In this document: piece by piece, positions 53,817 to 64,000 of the stretch
Layout: the number at the start of each line of letters is the position of its first letter
Position numbering within the stretch: the stretch's first letter is position 1
Source of the DNA: Channallabes apus
Lineage: Eukaryota > Chordata > Actinopteri > Siluriformes > Clariidae
Reading direction: 5' to 3'
Length of the DNA stretch: 64,000 nt
Assembly (NCBI GenBank): GCA_030522415.1
Contig: CM060109.1
Span: 6,718,655-6,782,654, forward strand
Notes under the pieces: model-generated
Told to the model about the DNA's origin: nothing
Databases searched by the model: none
The model's input: only the letters and a program-made list of their open reading frames with translations
Position numbers and translations under genes: made by a program

Positions 53817-54429
53817 CAAACCGGATTCCAAAAAAGTTGGGACACTAAACAAATTGTGAATAAAAACTGAATGCAATGATGTGGAGATGGCAAATGTCAA
53901 TACTTTATTCAGAATAGACCATAAATCACGAAACAAAAGTTTAAACTGAGAAAATGTATCATTTTAAAGGAAAAATATGGTGAATCAAAATGTCAATTTT
54001 TCGCTGGGTAACACCTTTCTGATATTGCTCCACTATCTTTCTGCGCAACATTGTGGGAATTGGTGATCCTCTACCCATCTTGGCTTCAGAGAGACACTGC
54101 CACTCTGAGAAACTCTTTTTATACCCAATCATGTTGCCAATTAACCTAATTACTGTTAATTGGTCTTCCAGCTCTTCGTTATGCTCAAATTTACTTTTTC
54201 CAGCCTCTTATTGCTACTTGTCCCAACTTTTTTGGGATTTGTTGACACCGTGAAATTTGGAATCAACATATTTTTCCTTTAAAATGATACATTTTCTCGG
54301 ATTAAACTTTTGATCTGTCATCTATGTTCTATTCTGAATAAAATATTGACATTTGCCATCTCCACATCATTGCATTCCGTTTTTATTCACAATTTGTTTA
54401 GTGTCCCAACTTTTTTGGAATCCGGTTTG
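53817..54429. mobile_element. 613-bp TA-flanked element with ~200-bp terminal repeats
   Basis: Ends CAAACCGGATTCCAAAAAAG and exact complement, with TA on both sides (53,815-16 and 54,430-31). The inverted repeats continue for about 190 bp with a few substitutions (TTGGGACACTAAACAAATTG, then ATGATGTGGAGATGGCAAAT). The central ~200 bp has no ORF beyond 66 codons. It is a non-autonomous Tc1/mariner-type element. Confidence 0.92.
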
Positions 54430-56367
54430 TAGATTTTCCAGTTATTGCATTACATTTAAAGCACCATAATGAGACAAATGAAACCTCAAATTGGTTGGAA
54501 TTGTAGATTAATTAAAGTGCATTCATTAATGCATTCATTAATTTATATGTGGTTTATATGATTGAGGCTAAAGTGAGATGGTATTGAAGATTATGGTACA
54601 AATCAGATTTATTTAATACAAGGATATTTGTAGGGCTGATCAGCGCCATGTCATTATAAGGAGACTGAAGCAAAGCATTAAAATTTTTTATTTATTTAGT
54701 CTTTGGTGCTGAAGTGATTCAGACATTGTGTGACTCGAAGAATCGACCTCTGAGTAATTCATCTTCTTAATCACAGATCAGCACTTTGTTACTCACATGG
54801 CACCACGTCATGTCATGAGACTAAGTAAGAATATGTATTTAGTTAGTACAAATGTAATGGCACCCTATAAAATGAGAAGGGCTTAATGGATGTGTGTGTG
54901 TGTGTGTGTATGTGTGCCACTATGTCACGAAGGCTGACCTGCATTACCAGAAGTATTTGCACATGCCATGTTTAGGAGGCGCAGTTTCACCCTTTCAGCT
55001 GTCGTTTTTGAAATCCATTTCTGTTCCTGGAAAATGTTGTTTTTTTGTGGGCGTGGCTTAAATGCAAATCAGCTGTGTTGTGTTCACACGTGGTAGTTGT
55101 TCATGTACTGCATCACATGATTATGTACAGAGAAGACGGTGTATGTCTTGCTGGAACTGTTAATTCGGGTTCGACCGTTGGAAATAGTTTACACACAAAT
55201 AATGTATGATAATAAATAAATAAATAAATAAATAAAGCCAGATGTTTAAATTTCAATTAGAATTTTTTTTAAAGACTCATTTTTATCAGATTCGCCGTTG
55301 AAAGCATGGGACAAAACGCAAAGCGAAAAAAAACAAAAAAAACAAAAACAAAACAAAACCGAGTCTCTTTCTCCGCGAGTGTCTCTGCGTACTGTCTTTA
55401 TCTCTCCTCAACAGTGTGGTTTCGTTCTGCTGACCTTTTCGGTCCGAAGCACTCAGGCGCCTCTTCAGGATGTGAGATTGTGAAGAGAGTGAGCGAGAAG
55501 ATCACGCCTGCAAGCTGAGGCCGGCTGCGCGGTGCACACGTGAAGGCTATGTGCAATAACACTTAATGCCTCGTACATCGTGTGCTTGTTTATTTGCATC
55601 TTCTGCTCGCAGCGGGTTGAAGTTCACACTCGCATGCACTGTTGAACCTGCTCTAAAATCCCTCTGCATCCCAGAGGCCCCAAAATACCTTCAGGTCCTC
55701 ATCATATGGGTGTCAGATGCGTTGGGAGATGTCATCTTCACTCGTTTCCTGTTTTCACTTCAGTTATTGGCAGCTGCAGACCCATTTTTACCAAACCACT
55801 GTTTCACTGTTTTCCTCCAGTTCTCATTCCTTCCTCCCACACCTCTCTCTCCAGCGACAGTCCTCTATCTGTATATATATCTTTTTCTTCTCCACGCCAC
55901 ATCGCAGATGCCTCCTTTTCCACACATCTCCTTTCACTCTTTCAGCTCTGCAGGTGCAGGTGCGTACTGAAACTCCAAAACCTTTTTCTCCCTTATCTCA
56001 CATGATATGGTTTTTTATTTATTTATTTATACTTTTTTTTTTTCTTTTTTCATCAGCAACTCCTTGACCTTCTCTTGAGTTTTAAAATAGAAGCTCAGAG
56101 GTGGTCTTATCTTTAAACAATCGTACATGTTAGATGATGGATGGTAGTTTCCCCCTTGGGCGTGGCTCTGTGTCTGGTGAGCCGTAGGAAGACAAGTGGA
56201 AGCCCCCCTTAGCATCTCCTTCCTCCTCTTGCTTTAGATTGCGACCTAGCTCTCCGAACTGCCTAACCACAAACCAGATACTCAGTACCCAGAGGTCTTT
56301 GCAGCAGTCTTTTCTCTCTCTCTCTCTCCCTTTTTCACGCTCAGCACAGGAAGTCGCCAAAATTGGT

Positions 56368-56401
<34 letters not shown>

Positions 56402-57406
56402 GAGGGGAGCTTGATAGCATCCCCTTTTGCACATTCGAATCAGACCAGTGTGAGTGTGAAACTCAGAGAAAAAAAAAAAAAAAGAAATGTATTTAGCACT
56501 TGACATGCAAAACATAACTGTACCTCTTTTGTTGATGGCGTTTGGTTTGTGTCGTCAAGGTGACCCCCCTCCATCCAGAACGCCTGAGAGTGTGTTTTGG
56601 GTTACAGCTCAGGCTCAGGCCAACACTTGAGCTGGATGGGCTTGAGAGTGCAACACCTACAAATCCTGTGCACCAACTTCATCACCAGTTGAACTTTTTT
56701 TAGTATCAGCATGGTGAGATAACGCTAAAAGATGAAAGGAAGTAAGGAAGTTGCCAAAAAGTCTTGTAAACACCAGTTCGGTAGATTCCTGCGGTGTTGA
56801 TGGCAGAACTTGAAGTCAGAAGTCTCTAGTGTACAGTATGTATATCAAGGCTTTATTCTGAGAAGAGCCTTGTCTGTGATTATAGCTCCTTTTTATTTCG
56901 AGTTGTACGTGTGTAAGCTCACACCGCTGACTCGTACCACCATGCCATGGAGTGGCCTTATTCTTCTGAGGCTTTCTGAATGGGGTCATTTCTGTGATCA
57001 GGTGAGGAAAAGCTACACAAATATGTGGAGATGGATGGGCCTGAAAATGCCACCATGACCACATATACAGTACCACATGCCAATTTGGTATGACTCCACT
57101 GTTTGCCATTTAGTGCACCAGTTTGCTATTCAGGTAACATCAAATCGGCACAAAGAGGTAGTAGCCGAAAGAGGACTCCATCAATTTTGAGTAGAGGTCA
57201 CTTCATATAGTTCTGAGAATGGATTAATCTACTAACCTTTTGGTCCAGATCTGAGCAACTATAGGATTACGGTTTACTTGTACCACTGTTGGATGGATTG
57301 TACTGACATACTGTAATTTCTGTGGCTGGAAAAGGAAAAGCCGTTCAAAGTACTGGACCTGGAAATGCCACCATGACACATCACGCTCTTTTACCGCTTT
57401 GTGCAG
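54430..57406. other. No supported gene; some GC-balanced sequence
   Basis: Simple repeats: GT at about 54,892-54,909, AAAT at about 55,212-55,237 and GT at about 56,370-56,400. The block 55,370-55,700 is richer in G+C and CpG and free of repeats. The longest frames there (134 and 116 codons, near 55,566-56,067) are Ser/Pro/Phe-rich without domain features and overlap in several phases, so they are not called. Confidence 0.4.
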
Positions 57407-57600
57407 CCAGGGGTAGCTCAGTGGTTAAGGCATTGGACTACGGCTCGGAAGATCCCAGGTTCAAATCCCACAACCACCAAGTTGCCACTCTTGGGCCCTT
57501 GAGCAAGGCCCTTAACCCTCAACTGCTCAGATGTGTAATGAGACAAAAATGTAAGTCGCTCTGGATAAGAGTGTCTGCCAAATGCCTAAATGTAAATGTG
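57407..57600 (+). mobile_element. tRNA-derived SINE, full length
   Basis: A box GGGTAGCTCAGTGGTTAAGG, B box CAGGTTCAAATCCCA, body GGGCCCTTGAGCAAGGCCCT and tail GTAAGTCGCTCTGGATAAGA followed by AAATGCCTAAATGTAAATG. The tRNA-like head is well preserved, suggesting a relatively young copy. Confidence 0.9.
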
Positions 57601-57807
57601 TGGCATTTTTTGGGTCGAAGCAAAGCAGCAAATTAAAAATAAGAATGTTGGTACACCAGTCAAGTGAAGCCAAGCTTGGAATTAAACTAGATCTATATCT
57701 CTGAATATCACTTTTTCTTATCCCTACCCTGCATATTGTGTTTTTCCCAGGATCTATTGACATGAGGATTGTCGTTGACTAAAACCTGTACTCACTTCCC
57801 TGAGGCC

Positions 57808-58030
57808 ATTTAGGGCAGTAGTGGCTCAGTCGGTTAAGGCTGTGGGTTACTGGGTTACTGAGCAGAAGGTTGAGGGTTCGAGCCCCAGCATCGCCAAGGC
57901 CTTTAACCCTATCTGCTCCAGAGGGGCTGTAAGCTGGCTGACACTGTGTTCCGATCCCAGTTTCCTAATTGGGATATGCAAAAAATAACTTCACTGTGCT
58001 GTAAAGTACATGTGACAAATAACTGAATAT
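57808..58030 (+). mobile_element. tRNA-derived SINE, second type
   Basis: A box AGTGGCTCAGTCGGTTAAGG, B box GAGGGTTCGAGCCCCAGC, then GCCAAGGCCTTTAACCCT and a tail ending ACATGTGACAAATAACTGAA and TATTCTATTCTA. Same orientation as the SINE 200 bp upstream but with a different tail. Confidence 0.88.
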
Positions 58031-60014
58031 TCTATTCTAAAAACGATGCATGGTTGTCTTCAGGACTAGTGGTGCTGAAATTCCCATTTCCACCAGAACC
58101 CAGCACATATCCCTCGACTTCACCTCTCTACGTCCCTTTTTGCCCCCCAATCAACCATTTTTTCCCCTTTTTTGGCATGAAGGCAAATCGGCATGAAGAG
58201 GCAGCATGCTTCTTTTCCAGGGTGTGTTCTCTCCAGTGGTTCAAAAGGCCAGAAGAGACAAACCCCCATGCCACCAGACAGGAAAAACTGGAATAAGACT
58301 CATTCACAGTTGCACAATAGTCCTGGAGAAATCTCAGGTGCCAAATAAACAAAAGACTAGTAGCAGCTATCAGTGCAGTAACGAGCATGCCCCTGTGCAG
58401 GAAACTTTGCCCCGTTTGATGAGTTCAGGCATAAACGTACTGTACAGCCTGTAAGTTTAACTGACAGAACTCACTGGCAAATGATCAAGGACTTCGTGAC
58501 CTGAATCAGGTGTGATTGGAGTAAAAAAAAAGAAAGAAAAAAAAAAAAAAAGTAAAAACGTTGCAATGCAGATCGGTTCTTCTGCATTGTAGATAATTTT
58601 CAAGGCAAGCAAAGATGGTGCTTTTGAAGGTTTAGGGTTGTACAATACTTTGGAAACATTGAGAGAACTGAAGAAAGGGTTACGTTCTTTTAGAGTGGCC
58701 GCGAATTTGCCGGTTACGTTTTTCATTCCTGTTATACGAGGTGTTCGTTTTCAAGTGCTTCAAGGATTCGTTTAACTGGCAACCAGGTTACAAAAAACAA
58801 AACTACATGCTTCAAGGACCTTCAGATTACGTCTTTATGACATCTTTATGAGAACGTCCCTGCAACTGCTGTACAATTATGCTAATTTGAAGTTGTTAAA
58901 ATGTTTTTTTATTTCTTTTTACCCCTTTGTTTGCCCTACAGAGATAGTGGTTAAAATAAGGAAGCTATCAAAAAAAAAAAAAAGAAAAGAGGCTTCTTCA
59001 CATCAGGCAACGCTCATGACACATTTACCACAGAAGGAGAGACGCAAAGCCAGAAGCGCCTTTCAAGTTTTGGGCACAGGTCACTTTATATTTAGCTCTG
59101 TTTCTGAGAATGGACTAATCTCTGAATGCATCTTACTCCATTTCTTTTTTTTTCTTTTTCTCACTCTCTACCGATTCTGTCTGTAGCTTTCTCTAGACAG
59201 CTTCACTTTTTGTTTGAAATACGCATGCATTTGTTTTTCTGGCTTCAAACTGAATATAGAATTTGCATTTTCAAATTGATCGTCAAATTAATTGACCATC
59301 ACAGACCTTGGCGAGTCCATGTTTTGCAAGACTGGAGCAGAGCCAGCATCTGGGTCGACCTCCTAAAAATCAAAGCGAGACAGTTAAAGAGATAGACTTC
59401 ACCGTCAGGATGTGAGTCATGTGCATGCTCGATCAGCTCAGCTAAGTCAAAAGATGAACATCTTGAGCAAGCTCATACTGTAAAAGAAGAAAGAGGGTAG
59501 TGTAGGGGATACAATTGCACAAGTCGCAGCTTATCTCAAGCATCGCAACCCCTTTTAATGCAGAGAACAATGCGCATTTCACGTTACGCTGTGCATGCAA
59601 GTTTCTCGGAGGGGTTTCAGAAAAAGCACAGAGCACTTCAGAGTAGATCGCACCATTTGATGAGGGGCAAAGGGGGGATGCCAGCTTTTACAAACAAGAC
59701 ATAGATCGAGGAGATACCCATGGGCTGGCATTTGTGTGTGGTAGAGGGACCACAAGCGCATGCAAAGGTCAGCGAAGGAAGCCACCATAATGTTGTTATG
59801 GCACAAAAGCGACGGTTATCAGATCTAAGGGGTTGCCACAACCTATGTAATTAACACATATTCCAAAGAAAATCACATCATAAAATGTTAAATAAGCTTT
59901 CTAGACAGTTCTGTTTATCTAAATTAAATCAAAACGTCTATTATGCACTTTGTCACAAAGACGCTATACAGCTAGATAGTCCCACCATCCAGTCAATCAA
60001 TTATTCTGTGCTTA
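58031..60014. other. Unassigned sequence with old local duplications
   Basis: Phrases from 57.0-57.4 kb recur here in altered form, for example GGCAAATCGGCATGAAGAGG (about 58,182) against CATCAAATCGGCACAAAGAG (about 57,129). No gene was recognised. A-rich tracts lie at about 58,522-58,552 and 58,970-58,990. Confidence 0.4.
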
Positions 60015-60192
60015 CCAGCACACACACACCCACACACACACACTCACACACACTCGCTCAGAGAGAGAAATCAGCCTACCACACCTTTTTTGGACTGGGA
60101 GCACAGAAAGAAGATGCACGCAGACCAGAGACCAGATTCGAACCCCCAGTCCTGGAGGTATGAAGTGACGATGCTAACCACTAAACATCTGG
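60015..60192 (-). mobile_element. V-SINE, 3'-truncated and diverged
   Basis: A CA spacer at about 60,019-60,060, TTGGACTGGGAGCACAGAAA, then ATTCGAACCCCCAGTCCTGG and GCTAACCACTAAACATCTGG at the tRNA-like head, all in reverse orientation. Confidence 0.72.
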
Positions 60193-61940
60193 ACAAATGT
60201 GTATTATCAAGTTTCTTTATACTGTATGTATAAGTATAAATCAAACGTGGCCTTCATAGTCCATGATGCAGCTTGACAAGTAGAAACTTTGAAACAATCC
60301 GGGATTAATATAGAAAACATAGATAGTTAGAGAAACTGAACTCAGAACAGTAGCGAGGAGCTCAGAAAGCCCAGGCGTACTGGAACATTATACAGTATAC
60401 GAGTCCAGTCCAGGACAAAGAAACAAAGGGGGTTTGAAAAGGTTAAAGGTTAGGAACAGGTGCACACATTAGGGAATGAACACAGGTGGAAACTAAACAA
60501 AATGAATAAATAAATACAATAAATGCACCAGAACCATGAAGTGGGAAATTCATAGCCACAGTGTACGGGTTTAGGAGAGTTAAGACAAATGGTAACGAAT
60601 GCGTCATAAGAATGCTCAGCGCGAGCAGAGCAAAACCCCAAGACAACACATTGCTCTGCAGGATGACGTGCAGTTAGTCGCCGCCAACGGTTGAGGTCCA
60701 GAAGGAGGAAGAAGGTCAGACGCATGGCTTTAGCTGTTTTACTAGTTGCTGTTAGCACTGCTTTAAATTCCCTGCGCTGCCAGTGCTACTGATGATGTCA
60801 TTGGACTAAGCATGCATGTCGGCGAAAAAAAGACACATTAACACTACGCTGACCGTTATCAATCAAGTCACATCACCACATATCGGATCTGTATCAGAGT
60901 ATCTCCTGGACCACATAGGAAAGTAACTCAGATCCATCAGACCTGGGTGTTTATGAAGCATCAGATCCGTATCGCATTAGCGTAAAAAGTCAAATTTTTA
61001 TTTTATTAAGATTAATCCGAATTTATTACTTATTATGGATTCATGAAGTTAAATCCTGAAATTACAAATTTGACTTCTAAGCATTCAAGCGAAAATGTGT
61101 GAACATCTACAAAACAGCAAACTGTTTCATCAGTGTTTAAGATTGAACAAGATTTAAATACGTAAATACTGTATGTAGATCGATCTAAAGTCGATTTCAA
61201 GTCACTTCCTGAACTTGGAGTTGAGGAAGGCATTCAAAATTTGCATTTCAAGGGTCGTATCCTTTGTTTCTTCCTGGTCCGAGGGATAAATAAAGAAAAT
61301 GACAAGTTATGACCTTTAATCAACTGCTGTATTATTCCTTTGGCTGGTCCTCGTGTTAAATATTACATACAATTATAAAAACACAGTTGTTCAGTAAATG
61401 GTTAAATAGTTTCTTAACAGCCAAAAAGTTTTTTTAGTCATTGGTGACTTGCACTTAAGCTCTCGATGACAAACTCATAACCTTCCTAAGCTGCTACAGT
61501 ATTATAATTATTACAGTACCATTTCCCTGTGTAGTAGTGTCAGTTCCTGTCCTCAAGACAATCAATCATGTGCGTATTATCATGTGTCGATATGCTAGTT
61601 TGCCTCTTGTCCAAAATTCTCATCTTATTCAACCAAATTCTAAATGCTGCTTCAGATAATAAAGTTCAGCACAAATGAAGACACTAGCAGGTGTTAAAAT
61701 TGGTTGTTTTCTTCACGGTACGTGCTCCACTCTGTTCTATCTTTATTAACAGTTCAATCTAAGTGCACTATAGTGACAAACGCTCAGCAACGGCACTGAT
61801 AATCTCGGTTTCTTTATTCTAAGCTCATTATTTTCTAGAAAAGCTCTGTATAGAAATTTAAAGAAAGCTTGTATATGATACAGAAAGTAACAGGATCACA
61901 GATAGTACTGTACAAAAGTCTAGAGTCCCGCTGGTCTCAG
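60193..61940. other. Unassigned sequence, no gene recognised
   Basis: No paired terminal repeats and no ORF over 102 codons. A 102-codon minus frame at 60,450-60,758 lacks any recognised domain. Confidence 0.45.
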
Positions 61941-61958
61941 TTTTTAATGCAGAATTTA

Positions 61959-62002
<44 letters not shown>

Positions 62003-62019
62003 GAAATACTGCATTAAAA

Positions 62020-62020
<1 letters not shown>
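61941..62020. repeat. Hairpin with (TA)n loop
   Basis: TTTTTAATGCAGAATTTAGT at 61,941 and the near-complement CACGAAATACTGCATTAAAA to 62,020 enclose a TA tract of about 38 bp. Confidence 0.8.
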
Positions 62021-62066
<46 letters not shown>

Positions 62067-62070
<4 letters not shown>

Positions 62071-62198
62071 TTTCAGGAAAAGAAAAAATAAATAGTAAAA
62101 TACTAAATGTATTGCTATATGTTGTATATTATTATTATTATTATTATTATTATGTATATAGTACACATCATAATATTTTTCTTTTCCTGAAAGTGTGT
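62067..62198. repeat. Short inverted repeat, MITE-like
   Basis: ACACATTTCAGGAAAAGAAA and its near-complement TTTCTTTTCCTGAAAGTGTG bracket about 85 bp that includes an (ATT)n tract. It is short, A/T rich and non-coding. Confidence 0.7.
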
Positions 62199-62645
62199 AT
62201 ACGTTTTTTTTGTCTGACTCTACAGAAGTCCTGTACTTTAGAGTACAGATGTTTATAAACAAAACAAAGTAACAGTAAAAGTTTATAAACAACTGTTAGT
62301 TTCAGTATTATATTTAAATTGTAAACAAGAGATTTTCATAATTTTTGCTCTGGGTATTAATTATATTAAGTGAACAAATGAAAATGATAAACTTTAAAGA
62401 ACTGCATATACAGTAGAGGCATGGAGACCTAGAGGACATAGAAAACTCTTTCTTTCTTTCTTTCTTAAAATATTACGTGATATAAAGATATAGATATAGA
62501 GTTAGATAAACAGATAGATAGATAAATAGATAAATGTTCACATTCACACCCACACCCTTACGCCCACGCACAATAGTAACTGTTGATTGTCATGCTGAAA
62601 CACGTCCTCTGTTTAAACGAGAGGAAAGTGAAGAAAAGAAAAACG

Positions 62646-62676
<31 letters not shown>

Positions 62677-62926
62677 GTACACGGCACGACGCGCTCAGAG
62701 TTTAAAGGTATTTTAATGCAGAAAAAGTCCATGCTTTAGAATCCAACACCTTACAGCTTTCCTTCAGAGGGGCAACACATTAACATCTTGTAAAAAAAAA
62801 AAAAAAAAGGAGACTCTCCTTTTTTCTCTTCAAAAAGAAAAATCATTTCTACTGCATGAGTTCATTAAGATGCCACATTTTTATAGGCATCTTGGCAACA
62901 CAATACCTGAGAAGGCCCAAACATTT

Positions 62927-62928
<2 letters not shown>

Positions 62929-62993
<65 letters not shown>
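62929..62993. repeat. (CA)n microsatellite, ~32 units
   Basis: A perfect CA tract followed directly by (GA)n and an A-rich tract to about 63,028. Confidence 0.97.
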
Positions 62994-62997
<4 letters not shown>

Positions 62998-63684
62998 GAG
63001 AGAGAAAAAAAAAAGAAAAAAAAAAAAAAGAGAGATGAACCCGATTTAACTTTTGTACCAAAATATACTGCATTTCGTTCGTACATATCGTCACTATATA
63101 TATATAAAAATACACCGCAAGGCCTCGTTTTTCTTTTTTGCTGTTCGTAAGGCCCGCAGTAATAAAAAACACTTCTTTCACAAAAATATATATATATTTA
63201 CAGTAATGTTCAAATATCAACCCCATACACATGAATGTAATAACAAGCTAGACTCTGAGTGCCGCTGCATTAACTTCAAGTACGTTCCACTGATCCCAAA
63301 GTGTAGATTTAATAAATGAACACTCGTGCGCTTGTGGATGTAAACATAGTCTTTACGTCGATGCGTCCTTCACCTCCTTCTTTGGGTCCTTTTTGTTCTT
63401 TTTTTTTGTTTGTTTCTTTTTATTTTGTACATAATGTTTTACTTTTTATTTTTAATTAAACACAAGCCAGAGTGTAAGCCATGATATGTAATGAATCTTC
63501 AGACTCGTTTTTACAAGAAATCTACAATTTCCAGTGGGAAAAAAAAAGCTACAGTGCACAAAATAAAAACGCAGAGAAGAGTCGAATGAATTCAAATAAA
63601 ATACATACAACTTATCATTTTCATTACTGACTCTCAATACTTGTGTTTGTCTGGAAAATAAAATGCACAAAAATCCGAAAAACA

Positions 63685-63730
63685 AAACAAAACAAACAAA
63701 CAAACAAACAAACAAACAAACAAACAAAAA
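63685..63730. repeat. (CAAA)n microsatellite
   Basis: About eleven CAAA units following AAAC/AAAA-rich sequence. Confidence 0.93.
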
Positions 63731-64000
63731 TGTAAGAATGCTTTATGTTAAAAAAAAAAAAAAAAAAGATAAAAATTGGAATGTGTGTGTTCGATCAGTG
63801 CTACGACTCACGGCCTGGGGATCATTCACAGTTTTTACCCATAATCCATTTAGGAAAGGAATGTAAAAAGCTCAGAAAGCACACAATGCTAACAGCGCTC
63901 ACCATGCAGATGGAAAGGTAAAATGAAAACAAAACAAAAAACAATCAGCCCAAAGTGAGAAAAAAGTGTCTGAAGCACTAAAGAGACAGGAAGCAATAAG

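Larger units (their letters stand above)
62199..64000. other. Repeat-poor flank; possible 3' UTR of a gene to the right
   Basis: GATA tracts near 62,500-62,533 and CA at 62,649-62,671 precede a stretch without transposon hallmarks. On the minus strand an ATTAAA lies at about 62,711-62,716, and several AAUAAA-type signals occur between 63,400 and 63,600. This would fit the 3' UTR of a minus-strand gene whose coding part is beyond the window. No coding exon was seen, so this is only a possibility. Confidence 0.3.

Noticed and set aside
57407..57480. Possible functional tRNA gene
   Set aside because: A and B boxes are good, but the sequence continues into a known SINE body and tail and lacks a clear cloverleaf acceptor pairing.

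Overview
The window looks like a gene-poor stretch of a teleost fish nuclear genome. It is AT-rich, dense in (CA)n, (GATA)n and (TA)n microsatellites, and packed with repeat classes typical of ray-finned fish: Tc1-like transposons with ~215 bp inverted repeats, RTE- and L2/CR1-group LINEs, tRNA-derived SINEs of the V-SINE (DANA/Mermaid-like) type, and a non-autonomous hAT. The repeat spectrum and low GC would suit an otophysan such as a catfish or cyprinid, but that is inference. No bacterial, plasmid or viral gene and no CRISPR array was seen. No defence or metabolic gene system is present. The interest lies in how the mobile elements are stacked.

Region by region. 1-1,030: a CpG-rich segment that may be the promoter and first signal-peptide exon of a minus-strand gene continuing off the left edge. 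1,030-14,300: microsatellites, SINEs and one decayed RTE fragment in otherwise unassigned sequence. 14,350-18,860: a mariner relic, then a ~102 bp inverted repeat enclosing two complete Tc1-like elements in tandem. The second carries an open 361-codon DD34E transposase frame with a 63-bp in-frame retroposon-tail insertion. 20,300-30,030: the most complex part. A 5.3 kb inverted-repeat structure (21,182-26,497) carries an expanded 29-bp minisatellite in one arm and encloses a 5'-truncated L2-group LINE with a 683-codon open frame. To its right lie LINE, SINE, MITE and Tc1 relics, including an unnamed repeat also found at 20.3 kb. 31,250-45,980: three more copies of the Tc1 family seen at 16.5 kb, one of them inserted at a TA inside an RTE LINE. 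47,190-48,870: a hAT element with an 8-bp target duplication inside an L2-type tail. 52,030-54,430: three short TA-flanked elements, two of which abut. 54,430-64,000: mostly unassigned, with SINEs near 57.4-58.0 kb and 60.0 kb, hairpins near 62 kb and a long CA tract.

Only two long frames are open: the Tc1 transposase at 16,932-18,017 and the LINE reverse transcriptase at 22,559-24,610. Both are transposon genes. Host coding content is limited to the candidate exon at 394-472. Family names for repeats rest on remembered motif resemblance and intact structural hallmarks (TIRs, target duplications, RT and DDE motifs), not on a database search.
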